Position numbers and translations under genes: made by a program
Part shown: positions 35,550-44,420 of the stretch, one piece after another
Layout: the number at the start of each line of letters is the position of its first letter
Numbering within the stretch: position 1 is the first letter of the stretch
Assembly (NCBI GenBank): GCA_033852115.1
Contig: JAWSVE010000003.1
Span: 1-64,000, forward strand
Direction: 5' to 3'
From: JAWSVE01 sp033852115
GTDB lineage: Bacteria > Pseudomonadota > Gammaproteobacteria > Pseudomonadales > Cellvibrionaceae
Length of the DNA: 64,000 nt
The notes under the pieces: generated by a model
The model's input: only the letters and a program-made list of their open reading frames with translations
What the model was told of the DNA's origin: nothing
Databases searched by the model: none

Positions 35550-35638
35550 AGTTACTCATTACAAAAATGATGGAGGCTGCGTGCTCTAATAACACCAGTT
35601 TACCTCATTGCTTTTTGTGAACACATGCCCTTTTCGAC

Positions 35639-35667
35639 TTGACATATGATATTTGGTCGGCTACAAG
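35639..35667 (+). promoter_or_regulatory. Possible promoter of the cold-shock gene
   Basis: TTGACA (35639-35644) is followed after 17 bases by TACAAG (35662-35667). If used, the cspD message would have a leader of about 175 bases, fitting the long leaders known for cold-shock genes. The -10 match is only fair. Confidence 0.35.
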
Positions 35668-35849
35668 GGTGTTCAACTTTCGTACTGCTGATTTTTGCTA
35701 CAAACATCACACTTTGATAAACATAAGTTATAAATCAGCGGTTTTATATAATAACAATCAAATAACAAAACATCCTAACGACAATAATAAGCAGTCTGCA
35801 TCGACAGCTACTCAAAAGCTAACGTGGACAATTAAGAAGGATCCAAGCT

Positions 35850-36143
35850 ATGCCTACCGGTACTGTAAAATGGTTTAACAACGCGAAAGGCTATGGGTTT
35901 ATTTTGCCTGATGAAGGCTCTGAAGACCTTTTCGTGCATTACTCGTCGATCATCATGGATGGTTATCGCACCCTCAAGGCTGGGCAAGCGGTGACATTTG
36001 AGATCGTTCAAGGGGACAAAGGGCTTCATGCCACTAATATTAACGTACCTGGTGCGAGCAACCAGGGGGCGGCGTCAACAAGCGCCGATCAGGAGGCTTC
36101 GCCATCCGATAACGCTAGCAGTAAACTTGAAGCTTATAGCTAG
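35850..36143 (+). CDS. cspD: Cold-shock domain protein CspD-like
   Basis: The 97-residue protein has a cold-shock OB fold with RNP1 (KGYGFI, near 13-18) and RNP2 (DLFVHYS, near 26-32), then a low-complexity Ser/Ala/Asp tail from about 66 to the end. This tail and the position next to clpS are typical of CspD, which binds single-stranded DNA and inhibits replication in starved E. coli cells. The ribosome binding site AAGGATC precedes the ATG. A strong terminator follows. Confidence 0.93.
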   Translation: MPTGTVKWFNNAKGYGFILPDEGSEDLFVHYSSIIMDGYRTLKAGQAVTFEIVQGDKGLHATNINVPGASNQGAASTSADQEASPSDNASSKLEAYS

Positions 36144-36175
36144 CATGTTCTGCTAGCGGATAATAATAGACATTA

Positions 36176-36213
36176 AAAAAGGCCCGTAACCGATTGAGTT
36201 GCGGGCCTTTTTT
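36176..36213. terminator. Bidirectional terminator between cspD and icd
   Basis: GGCCCGTAAC (36181-36190) pairs with GTTGCGGGCC (36198-36207), one wobble pair, over a 7-base loop, flanked by an A run on the left and a T run on the right. Confidence 0.85.
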
Positions 36214-36229
36214 GTGTGCGAACTATTGA

Positions 36230-37480
36230 CTACATGTGATCAATAATAGCGTCACCGAACTTCGAGCAGCTTAACAAGGTCGCTCCGTCCATGAGACGTT
36301 CGAAGTCATAGGTTACGGTTTTTGCACCAATCGCCCCTTCCACGCCTTTGATGATTAGGTCCGCCGCCTCGTTCCAGCCGAGGTGGCGTAGCATCATTTC
36401 GGATGACAAGATTAGCGAGCCTGGGTTCACTTTATCTTGACCGGTATATTTTGGCGCCGTACCGTGAGTTGCTTCAAAGAGTGCAACGGTGTCTGAGATA
36501 TTTGCTCCTGGAGCGATACCAATACCGCCGACTTGAGCAGCAAGTGCGTCAGATAAATAATCACCATTGAGGTTTAGCGTTGCGATAACGCTGTATTCGT
36601 CTGGTCGAAGCAGAATTTGTTGCAACATGGCATCAGCAATAACATCTTTGATGATGATCTCTTTGCCGGTTTTCGGGTTTTTGATCGTTTGCCACGGTCC
36701 ACCATCGATTTCCTGGCCACCGAATTCCGTTTTAGCCAATTCATATCCCCAATCACGGAAGCCACCCTCGGTGAACTTCATGATATTGCCTTTATGTACT
36801 AGCGTTACAGAGGGCAAATCTTGGTCGATCGCGTATTGAATTGATTTGCGAACAAGACGCTGAGTACCTTCTTTGGATACGGGTTTTACACCAATGCCGC
36901 AATGCTCAGGGAATCGAATCTTAGTTACGCCCATTTCCTCGGTAAGGAATTTGATAACTTTGTCGGCTTCTGGGGTATCAGCTTGCCATTCGACACCAGC
37001 GTAAATGTCTTCTGAGTTCTCACGGAAGATCACCATATCAACTTTACCTGGTTCTTTTACAGGTGATGGTACACCGGTGAACCAACGTACAGGACGCTGA
37101 CAGACATACAAATCCATTTCTTGGCGAAGCGCTACGTTAAGTGAACGGAAGCCGCCACCCACAGGTGTTGTTAGAGGGCCTTTAATACCTACGACATACT
37201 CTTTAATCGCGTCCAATGTTTCTTCCGGGAACCAGTCGCCATCGTATTTATCTGCAGCTTTCTCACCGCAAAATACTTCCATCCATGCGATAGATTTTTC
37301 GCCGCCGTATGCTTTTTGAACAGCAGCATCAGTTACTTTGAGCATCGCAGGTGTAATATCTGAGCCGATCCCATCACCTTCGATATAGGTGATAACAGGA
37401 TTGTTCGGTACGCTAAGTGAGTGGTCTTCGTTTACGGTGATTTTGTCACCAGCAGGGATTTGGATATGTTTATACCCCAT
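36230..37480 (-). CDS. icd: Isocitrate dehydrogenase (NADP+)
   Basis: This TCA-cycle enzyme oxidises isocitrate to 2-oxoglutarate. About 416 residues long, it has the IEGDGIGSDITP start of the catalytic domain, the isocitrate loop around LTTPVGGGFRSLNVALRQ with its phosphorylatable serine, and the C-terminal ATHGTAPKYTGQDKVNPGS nucleotide loop. I start it at the ATG at 37480, with GGAG eight bases upstream; the in-frame GTG at 37495 lies over that site. With aceA and glcB in the same window, the branch point between TCA cycle and glyoxylate shunt is encoded here. Confidence 0.96.
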   Translation of the reverse strand: MGYKHIQIPAGDKITVNEDHSLSVPNNPVITYIEGDGIGSDITPAMLKVTDAAVQKAYGGEKSIAWMEVFCGEKAADKYDGDWFPEETLDAIKEYVVGIKGPLTTPVGGGFRSLNVALRQEMDLYVCQRPVRWFTGVPSPVKEPGKVDMVIFRENSEDIYAGVEWQADTPEADKVIKFLTEEMGVTKIRFPEHCGIGVKPVSKEGTQRLVRKSIQYAIDQDLPSVTLVHKGNIMKFTEGGFRDWGYELAKTEFGGQEIDGGPWQTIKNPKTGKEIIIKDVIADAMLQQILLRPDEYSVIATLNLNGDYLSDALAAQVGGIGIAPGANISDTVALFEATHGTAPKYTGQDKVNPGSLILSSEMMLRHLGWNEAADLIIKGVEGAIGAKTVTYDFERLMDGATLLSCSKFGDAIIDHM

Positions 37481-37705
37481 TACTTTCTCCGTCACATTTG
37501 TTACAGATTAAAGAGGAAGGCATGGTTCCTGAGAACCAAAGTGAAATTCGTTTTACGAACGGGCCAGAATTGTAACACTGAAATGGTTCTTTGAGTATGC
37601 ACTTCATTAATACAAATCAATCGCTTAGCTCCTGTGTGTGTGGGTAGCCAAGTTAGTATTCAAAACCCGATGGTAAACGTTGTTTACGTACGACATAGGA
37701 AATAA

Positions 37706-38296
37706 TTGTTTGCACCAGAATTGAGCATAGCTCAAAATATAAAAATGTCTCGATTAATTTTATTTAACAAACCTTATGGCGTTCTTACCCAGTTTACGGC
37801 AAAGGATGACTCGTTAACGTTGGCGCCATTTATAACGGTACGGAACGTGTATCCAGCTGGCAGGCTCGATAAAGATTCGGAGGGCTTATTGTTGCTTACC
37901 GATGATGGCAAACTTCAGCACCGCATAGCAAACCCAAAACATAAACTGCCTAAGACCTACTGGGTGCAGGTGGAAGGAAAACCAGATAATGAGAGCCTTA
38001 GACGGCTGGAGAAAGGCGTAGACCTAAAAGATGGGAAGACTCGCCCAGCCAAGGTAAAGCTCATTGAACCCCCGCCATTATGGGAACGAGATCCGCCTGT
38101 TCGCTTTCGTGTTGCGGTCCCGACACAATGGTTAGAATTAACCATAACTGAAGGGAAAAACCGTCAAGTTAGACGAATGACCGCTGCTGTGGGCTTCCCT
38201 ACACTTCGTTTAGTTAGGGTAGCAATTGGTCCCTGGAAAATAGGAAACTTGCAGCCAGGTGAACACTCGGAGGAGCGCGTCCACTTAGGGCAATAA
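37706..38296 (+). CDS. rluE: 23S rRNA pseudouridine synthase RluE
   Basis: This is a RsuA/RluB/E/F-family pseudouridine synthase of 180-196 residues. The start LILFNKPYGVLTQFT is followed by the catalytic PAGRLDKDSEGLLLLTDDGKL, with the active aspartate in RLDKDSEG. RluE modifies U2457 of 23S rRNA in E. coli. Two starts are possible: TTG at 37706 with AGGA upstream, or ATG at 37745, which begins at the conserved part but lacks a clear ribosome binding site. Confidence 0.92.
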   Translation: MFAPELSIAQNIKMSRLILFNKPYGVLTQFTAKDDSLTLAPFITVRNVYPAGRLDKDSEGLLLLTDDGKLQHRIANPKHKLPKTYWVQVEGKPDNESLRRLEKGVDLKDGKTRPAKVKLIEPPPLWERDPPVRFRVAVPTQWLELTITEGKNRQVRRMTAAVGFPTLRLVRVAIGPWKIGNLQPGEHSEERVHLGQ

Positions 38297-38380
38297 GACC
38301 TGTTCGTGGTATCATGCGCGTGCTGCTTTTCGACGATTTTTTGCCTATTGGCTTGTTTACCGCATTACTGAGATTTAAGT

Positions 38381-38827
38381 ATGGCTTGGTACCCCCACGT
38401 AACCGTAGCGACGCTGGTCGCTGAGAACGATAAGTTTTTAATGGTAATTGAAAAAAATGAGAATGGTGACCTGGTATATAATCAGCCCGCGGGTCATCTA
38501 GACCAAGGCGAAACACTTGTTGAAGCGGCAATAAGAGAAACATTAGAAGAAACAGGCTGGGATGTAGCCCCCACCGCCGTACTTGGCCAGCAACTTTTTA
38601 CGGCACCCATCAATGGGATTACTTATTTAAGAACTAACTTTGTCGCTGAAGCGCGTCATTTTAATCCAGACTACATTATCGATTCAGATATTGAATCAGC
38701 CGTTTGGCTAACCCTCGACGAAATACATAGTGTTAGAACGCAGTGGCGAAGCCACTTGGTAGGCGCTGCTATTAACGCTTATCAATCAGGCAAACGATAC
38801 CCTCTAGAAATGTTAGATTTAAAATAA
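38381..38827 (+). CDS. nudJ: Nudix hydrolase NudJ
   Basis: This is a 148-residue phosphatase of the Nudix family. The Nudix box lies at about 42-64: GHLDQGETLVEAAIRETLEETGW, in order G, E, REt-EEtG. NudJ hydrolyses nucleoside tri- and diphosphates and HMP-PP. It sits just before mnmA, the known order in many gammaproteobacteria. The start has a weak ribosome binding site. Confidence 0.93.
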   Translation: MAWYPHVTVATLVAENDKFLMVIEKNENGDLVYNQPAGHLDQGETLVEAAIRETLEETGWDVAPTAVLGQQLFTAPINGITYLRTNFVAEARHFNPDYIIDSDIESAVWLTLDEIHSVRTQWRSHLVGAAINAYQSGKRYPLEMLDLK

Positions 38828-38898
38828 GCACAAACCTTTCAACAGAATATAGCAACGAAAATTTAGATTATTAATCCAAGGTACTGATCATCAACAGC

Positions 38899-40029
38899 AT
38901 GTCTAAACCCTCAACAAAAAATAGCGATACCAAAGTTATTGTTGGTATGTCAGGCGGTGTTGATTCGTCCGTCACTGCCTATCTGCTACTTCAACAAGGC
39001 TATCAAGTTGAAGGGCTTTTTATGAAAAACTGGAACGACGATGATGGGACTGAGTACTGTACTGCAAAAGAAGATTTATTAGACGCATTACAGGTATCAC
39101 AACACTTAGGCATTGAGCTCCACACGATTAATTTTGCAAGTACCTATTGGGATAATGTATTTGAACACTTTTTAAATGAATATAAAGCAGGCCGAACGCC
39201 AAACCCCGATATACTGTGTAACCGAGAAATAAAATTTAAGGCTTTCCTCGAGCATGCTCAATCACTAGGTGGTGATTTGATAGCAACAGGCCATTACGTG
39301 CGAAAAGTAGATGATGGTGAGAACGCCCTGCTTTGCAAAGGTTTAGACGCGAACAAGGATCAATCGTATTTCTTGCATGCCGTGCAAGGCGAGGCATTGA
39401 AGTACTCTTTATTTCCGGTTGGAGAGCTAACCAAGCCAGAAGTGCGCTCGATTGCGACAGAGCAAGGGTTAGTGACCAAAGACAAAAAAGACAGTACCGG
39501 TATTTGTTTTATTGGCGAGCGAAAATTTAAAGATTTTTTGGAACGCTATTTGCCCGCACAGCCCGGCAAAATAATCACCGTAGAAGGTGACATCATTGGA
39601 GAGCATAGCGGCCTGATGTATCATACTATTGGGCAACGACAAGGTCTGGGTATCGGTGGCGTTCGAGGTGCCGGTGAGGCACCTTGGTTCGTTGTAGACA
39701 AAGATTTAGACGCAAATCGGTTGATCGTTGCTCAAGGCAAAAATCACGTCCGCTTGTTCAAGACTCATTTAATTGCCAGTCAACCGACATGGGTAAACCC
39801 GCTAGAAAACGCCGATGTAATTTTGTCAGGCAATACACCGATAAAAGCCAAGATCCGATATCGACAAGAGGATCAAGAGTGTCATGTTGAGGCACAAGGT
39901 GATAAGTTGTTAGTTCGTTTTAAGGAAGCGCAAAGAGCGGTCACTCCTGGTCAGTCGATTGTTTTTTATGATGGTGACGTTTGTCTAGGTGGTGCAATTA
40001 TCGAAGCTGGCCATAACGGAGAAGGATAA
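38899..40029 (+). CDS. mnmA: tRNA-specific 2-thiouridylase MnmA
   Basis: This is a 376-residue enzyme that adds sulfur at U34 of tRNA Lys, Glu and Gln. The PP-loop GMSGGVDSSVTAYLL lies near 17-31. Catalytic cysteines are in DILCNREIKF and STGICFIGER. The C-terminal beta barrel follows. It forms an operon with hflD, whose start is three bases after its stop, as in E. coli. Confidence 0.96.
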   Translation: MSKPSTKNSDTKVIVGMSGGVDSSVTAYLLLQQGYQVEGLFMKNWNDDDGTEYCTAKEDLLDALQVSQHLGIELHTINFASTYWDNVFEHFLNEYKAGRTPNPDILCNREIKFKAFLEHAQSLGGDLIATGHYVRKVDDGENALLCKGLDANKDQSYFLHAVQGEALKYSLFPVGELTKPEVRSIATEQGLVTKDKKDSTGICFIGERKFKDFLERYLPAQPGKIITVEGDIIGEHSGLMYHTIGQRQGLGIGGVRGAGEAPWFVVDKDLDANRLIVAQGKNHVRLFKTHLIASQPTWVNPLENADVILSGNTPIKAKIRYRQEDQECHVEAQGDKLLVRFKEAQRAVTPGQSIVFYDGDVCLGGAIIEAGHNGEG

Positions 40030-40032
40030 AAC

Positions 40033-40677
40033 ATGTCTGATATTCTTCGATGGCGCGATCCGACCATTGCATTAGCCGGTATATTACAGGCCTGTACATT
40101 AGTGGATAAGTTAGCTCGTACGGGTTACCTTGATAAGCAGGTATTTGAAACAGTCATCAATAGCTTGCTGGAAATGAACCCATCATCGACACTCGCTACT
40201 TTTGGAGGGTTATCTAAACTGACTACGGGTTTTGAAACCGTAGAACAGTGCCTCGAAAAACTACCGGACACTGAATCTCAGCAAGTCATTAAATACTTGT
40301 TTGGCGTATTTCATCTCCAATCCAAATTAATGAAAAAGCCCGACGTCCTGCAGATTATTCATAGCCGACTGCAGCAGATTCAAACCCAAGCCGCTCACTT
40401 TGAGCCTACCCACGATAATGTAGTAGCCAATTTGGCAGACCTCTACAGTGATACGCTAAGCACATTCCGCTACAGAATACATGTGCAAGGTAACCCGACA
40501 TATCTCCAACAGGATCGTGTTGCTGCCCAGATACGAACACTTCTCTTTGGCGCTATACGCGCAACTATCCTTTTCCGGCAGGTCGGTGGTAAGCGATGGC
40601 ACCTGCTGACACAGCGTAAAAAGTTTTTAGCTGCCGCTGGAGCGCTTAAATCAGAAGCATTAATCACCTCGCACTAG
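40033..40677 (+). CDS. hflD: High-frequency lysogenization protein HflD
   Basis: This 214-residue, mostly helical protein is the HflD family member always found between mnmA and purB. In E. coli it is a peripheral inner-membrane protein that binds lambda CII. Marks include ALAGILQACTLVDKLARTGYLD at the start and LLFGAIRATILFRQVGGKRW near the end. Its native cell role is unsure. Confidence 0.93.
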   Translation: MSDILRWRDPTIALAGILQACTLVDKLARTGYLDKQVFETVINSLLEMNPSSTLATFGGLSKLTTGFETVEQCLEKLPDTESQQVIKYLFGVFHLQSKLMKKPDVLQIIHSRLQQIQTQAAHFEPTHDNVVANLADLYSDTLSTFRYRIHVQGNPTYLQQDRVAAQIRTLLFGAIRATILFRQVGGKRWHLLTQRKKFLAAAGALKSEALITSH

Positions 40678-40814
40678 CCTAAATAGCGAGCAAAAATCAC
40701 TTCGTTTTGGTATTATCCGCACCCCAAAGTCCTAGGCCGATCAGCGCTCTGGACCCTACACTAGACATCAACAGGCTCGTCATAGAGCCCAACAAGAGAA
40801 AGCATTCAAGCATT

Positions 40815-42182
40815 ATGGAACTATCAGCACTGACCGCCGTTTCCCCTATCGATGGACGTTATGCCAGCAAAACATCCGCCTACCGCCCTATTTTCAGCGA
40901 GTTTGGCCTAATGCATAAGCGTGTTGAAGTTGAGGTGCGCTGGTTGCAATGCTTAGCGAATCACCCTCAGATCAGCGAAGTAAAGCCATTTTCCGATAAT
41001 ACTAATGCTCTGCTTGATTCTATTGTCAGTAACTTCAATCTACAGGGTGCGTGTCGTGTAAAAGAGATTGAGAGTACGACCAATCACGATGTGAAAGCGA
41101 TTGAGTATTTCATTAAAGAACAGTTTTCCGACAATCAAGAATTGGCTGCGGCCACTGAGTACGTGCATTTTGCCTGCACCAGTGAAGATATTAACAACCT
41201 TTCACACGCGTTAATGTTGCGTGACGGTCGCGACAAGGTGCTCTTGCCGCAAATGAAAGCCATTGTTGATGCGATTAAGGGCTTAGCAACCCAATTTGCT
41301 TCACAACCTATGTTGTCTCGTACCCACGGACAAACAGCCTCTCCTACGACGGTGGGTAAAGAGTTGGCTAATGTTGTTGCGCGCTTAGAACGACAGATTA
41401 AACAAGTTTCAGCCATCGAGCTATTAGGCAAAATTAATGGTGCTGTCGGTAACTACAACGCGCATTTAAGCGCTTACCCTGAAATCGATTGGCAAACCAA
41501 TGCGAAAGAATTTGTTGAAAGCCTCGGGTTGGCCTGGAATCCCTACACTACTCAAATTGAGCCTCATGATTATATTGCTGAGTTGTTCGATGCCGTCGCT
41601 CGTTTCAATACCATTTTGATCGATTTTGATCGCGATATTTGGGGTTACATCTCACTGGGTTATTTCAAACAGAAATTAAAAGAAGGCGAAGTTGGCTCGT
41701 CGACTATGCCGCATAAAGTAAACCCCATTGATTTCGAAAACTCCGAAGGCAACTTAGGTTTAGCCAACGCGCTATTTACACACCTCTCACAAAAATTACC
41801 GGTTTCACGCTGGCAGCGCGATCTTACCGACTCCACTGTCTTACGTAACATGGGCGTTGGTTTTGGTTACAGTGAGATTGCCTACGCATCTACCTTGAAA
41901 GGTTTGGGCAAATTAGAATTGAATGCCGCGCGTCTTGATGAAGATCTCGACAATGCATGGGAAGTATTAGCAGAACCAATTCAAACTATTATGCGTCGAT
42001 ACGGTGTAGATAAGCCCTACGAAAAACTGAAAGCATTAACCCGCGGTCAAACGGTGAATGCAGACGTGCTCAATGAATTTGTTAATCAGCTGGATGTACC
42101 AGAAGAAGCGAAAGACGCAATGCGTAAACTGACACCGAGTAATTACATCGGCAACGCGATTCAACAAGCGAACGACATCTAA
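40815..42182 (+). CDS. purB: Adenylosuccinate lyase
   Basis: This enzyme (455 residues) acts twice in purine synthesis, releasing fumarate from SAICAR and from adenylosuccinate. The signature GSSTMPHKVNPIDFENSEGN lies in the flexible catalytic loop, and the histidines TSEDINNLSHAL and TRTHGQTASPTTVG-like blocks are present. I start it at ATG 40815; the longer open frame begins 108 bases earlier, without family similarity. It precedes the ribosomal oxygenase gene by six bases. Confidence 0.96.
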   Translation: MELSALTAVSPIDGRYASKTSAYRPIFSEFGLMHKRVEVEVRWLQCLANHPQISEVKPFSDNTNALLDSIVSNFNLQGACRVKEIESTTNHDVKAIEYFIKEQFSDNQELAAATEYVHFACTSEDINNLSHALMLRDGRDKVLLPQMKAIVDAIKGLATQFASQPMLSRTHGQTASPTTVGKELANVVARLERQIKQVSAIELLGKINGAVGNYNAHLSAYPEIDWQTNAKEFVESLGLAWNPYTTQIEPHDYIAELFDAVARFNTILIDFDRDIWGYISLGYFKQKLKEGEVGSSTMPHKVNPIDFENSEGNLGLANALFTHLSQKLPVSRWQRDLTDSTVLRNMGVGFGYSEIAYASTLKGLGKLELNAARLDEDLDNAWEVLAEPIQTIMRRYGVDKPYEKLKALTRGQTVNADVLNEFVNQLDVPEEAKDAMRKLTPSNYIGNAIQQANDI

Positions 42183-42188
42183 ACCCTA

Positions 42189-43295
42189 ATGCTCACGCAG
42201 CTTGGCGACATAACTATTGCAGAATTTTTGTCAGACTACTGGCAAAAAAAGCCACTGCTAGTTCGCCAAGCTTTTCCGCAATACCAATCCCCTGTTTCCC
42301 CTGATGAACTCGCCGGCTTATCGCTTGAGCACGCGCTTGAGTCGCGATTAATCATTGAAGACACCAATACCAACACCTGGCAGTTAGAACACGGTCCGCT
42401 CGATGAAAACCGTTTTAGTTCATTACCATCGAGTCACTGGACACTGCTGGTGCAAGGTGTTGATGCTCTAGACCCAGAGGTTAATCAGCTACTAAACGAA
42501 TTTCGTTTTATGCCCAATTGGCGCTTGGACGATATTATGGTCAGTTACGCGAGTGATCAAGGCAGCGTCGGACCGCATTTCGACTATTACGATGTTTTTC
42601 TTATTCAAACCTATGGGCGCCGGACATGGAAATTGGGTCAATGGTGCGATGGTGATTCTGAGTTAATTGACAACTGCGACCTCGCGATTTTGAAAAATTT
42701 CGAGCAAACTCACGAATGGGTATTAGAGCCTGGCGATATGCTCTACGTGCCACCGAGGCTTGCCCACTGGGGAATTGCCCTAGGTGAAAGCATGAATTTT
42801 TCCGTGGGTTTTCGCGCACCCAAAACCAGTGAGTTACTCAGCCACTTTTGCGACTACGTATTGCAAAATATCAATGATGATTCACATTACGTTGATCCCC
42901 AATTAGCGCCGACCGATAAACCAGGTTTGATTGAGAGCGGTACGTTAAACGGCATTAAACAGATGATGATGGCGGCAATCAATAACGCCAATATACAACA
43001 GTGGTTTGGTGAGTTTGCGACACAGCCACGCTACCCCATAGCCGCGGATGATTCGATTGATACTTTTTCGGCTGATGATGAATTTATTCAGGTTGAAGGT
43101 GCTCGATATGCTTACTCAGAAAGCCAAGATAGCGCGTTGCTATTTGTCAATGGCGAAACCTGGACGACTTCGCTCGGATTTGCACAGCAGCTATGTGATG
43201 CCGGTGCAATTAAAACGCTTGGCCTTAATGATGTCGATCGCGATGTGCTTGAGGATTTGCAGTCGAAGTATTTGATTCAGCTATCTAATGTTTAG
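42189..43295 (+). CDS. roxA: 50S ribosomal protein L16 arginine 3-hydroxylase (RoxA/YcfD)
   Basis: This is a JmjC-type 2-oxoglutarate/iron oxygenase of 368 residues that hydroxylates an arginine of L16. The metal ligands are in HFDYYDVF (His and Asp) and in PPRLAHWG (His). The N-terminal FLSDYWQKKPLLVRQAFP is the usual cupin entry, and the C-terminal winged helix region is present. It follows purB, the known neighbour, and starts six bases after it. Confidence 0.93.
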   Translation: MLTQLGDITIAEFLSDYWQKKPLLVRQAFPQYQSPVSPDELAGLSLEHALESRLIIEDTNTNTWQLEHGPLDENRFSSLPSSHWTLLVQGVDALDPEVNQLLNEFRFMPNWRLDDIMVSYASDQGSVGPHFDYYDVFLIQTYGRRTWKLGQWCDGDSELIDNCDLAILKNFEQTHEWVLEPGDMLYVPPRLAHWGIALGESMNFSVGFRAPKTSELLSHFCDYVLQNINDDSHYVDPQLAPTDKPGLIESGTLNGIKQMMMAAINNANIQQWFGEFATQPRYPIAADDSIDTFSADDEFIQVEGARYAYSESQDSALLFVNGETWTTSLGFAQQLCDAGAIKTLGLNDVDRDVLEDLQSKYLIQLSNV

Positions 43296-43315
43296 TGAAA
43301 AGCTAGGCGTTTAAC

Positions 43316-43756
43316 ATGAATGAAAACGGATGGAATATTCAACTTGCAAGCTGGCAAGAGGATAGCGAAGCACTTCGTGATATTCGAGATAAGGTCTTCG
43401 TCCAAGAACAACAAGTACCTCTTGAATTAGAATGGGACGGATTGGATCAAGATGCTATCCACTTCATTGTTCAAGATGTCAATCTAAATCAGGTTGGCTG
43501 CGCCCGGCTACTGTATGATGGGCAAGTCGGAAGAGTTGCGGTGCTAGAAAATCTCCGTCGGCTCGGTATTGGGCACGCATTAATGCGCTTCGTTATTCAA
43601 TATGCGGAAGAGCATGCCTACCCCGCGCTGTTTCTCCATTCGCAGATTACCGCACAAGATTTTTATGAATCGTTGGGGTTTGTCGCCTACGGCAATGTGT
43701 ACGAAGAAGCAGGCATAGAACATATATCAATGAAGCGAGAGAATTCAATGCGTTGA
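43316..43756 (+). CDS. GNAT-family N-acetyltransferase
   Basis: This 146-residue protein has the GNAT fold. The acetyl-CoA loop is RRLGIGHALMRFVIQYAEE near 81-99, and FYESLGFVAYG near the C-terminus follows. The start VRDIRDKVFVQEQQVPLELEWDGLDQDA-like segment belongs to the ElaA/YjdJ type. The substrate is unknown. It is followed after 27 bases by a conserved gene of unknown function that often lies beside it. Confidence 0.9.
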   Translation: MNENGWNIQLASWQEDSEALRDIRDKVFVQEQQVPLELEWDGLDQDAIHFIVQDVNLNQVGCARLLYDGQVGRVAVLENLRRLGIGHALMRFVIQYAEEHAYPALFLHSQITAQDFYESLGFVAYGNVYEEAGIEHISMKRENSMR

Positions 43757-43783
43757 TTAAAGTTTTTCAAGGTGAGATTGGCA

Positions 43784-44290
43784 ATGGCTGAGCGTGTTTC
43801 GGAAACCGATGAAAATTTATTGCTCCTGGACGATTTGGCGTCCTTCAGAAAGCATCTGTTGAAGTTGCTACAAACTGCGCGACGCGACCTTTATGTGCTT
43901 TCAAATACTTTAGATAAATCGTTATTCGATGACCAAGAATTCATCGATGGACTTTCAGCATTTGTGCGTAGCGATCGCGTCGCATCCGCAAAAATTCTAG
44001 TCAAAGATAGCCGAACCTTTGTTGATCAACATTCGGTTCTTCGCAATCTCTATCGCCGTTTACCCAGTAAGTTAAGCGTTCGCCAGCTAAAGTACGAACC
44101 AGAAAATAATGAAAGATGCTACATCATTGGAGATAGTAATTTGCTACTCTACCTCCATGATGATGGTGTACATAGTGGTTTTATGAACTATAACGCAGGG
44201 CCAGAATTACAAAGTATTCGTGAAGAGTTTATCTATTTGTGGGAACAACACGGGAAAGAAATTCCCGAATTTAGAGAGCTACATATTTAG
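43784..44290 (+). CDS. Conserved protein of unknown function (DUF7931-like)
   Basis: This protein of about 168 residues is not an acetyltransferase, although relatives next to GNAT genes have been labelled histone acetyltransferase HPA2 by transfer. It has an alpha/beta pattern that recalls phospholipase D-like folds (LLKLLQTARRDLYVLSNTLDKSLFDDQEF near 31-59). No HKD motif is seen. The start is the ATG at 43784; an upstream in-frame TTG at 43772 is less likely. A strong terminator follows. Confidence 0.75.
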   Translation: MAERVSETDENLLLLDDLASFRKHLLKLLQTARRDLYVLSNTLDKSLFDDQEFIDGLSAFVRSDRVASAKILVKDSRTFVDQHSVLRNLYRRLPSKLSVRQLKYEPENNERCYIIGDSNLLLYLHDDGVHSGFMNYNAGPELQSIREEFIYLWEQHGKEIPEFRELHI

Positions 44291-44317
44291 TTTAAAACTG
44301 TTTTTCTTAGGGCCTTT

Positions 44318-44347
44318 TTGTATCAAGGCTATTTGTATCAACGCTAT
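44318..44347 (+). repeat. Short tandem repeat, 15 bp twice
   Basis: TTGTATCAAGGCTAT (44318-44332) is repeated next to itself as TTGTATCAACGCTAT (44333-44347), with one difference. A weaker third unit follows. It is non-coding and of no clear role. Confidence 0.5.
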
Positions 44348-44375
44348 TTCTTTCAAGGTACTTTATGTCTAGGTG

Positions 44376-44408
44376 ATAAAAAGGGCTCGTTATGAGCCCT
44401 TTTTTTTG
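44376..44408. terminator. Bidirectional terminator between 43784 gene and acyltransferase
   Basis: AGGGCTC (44382-44388) pairs with GAGCCCT (44394-44400) over a 5-base loop, with an A run before and eight Ts after. It ends the plus-strand gene and can serve the convergent minus-strand gene. Confidence 0.85.
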
Positions 44409-44420
44409 CGTTGTGGAAAA

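Noticed and set aside
43784..44290. Acetyltransferase function for the gene after the GNAT gene
   Set aside because: No acetyl-CoA binding loop is present; such labels in relatives probably come from the neighbouring gene.
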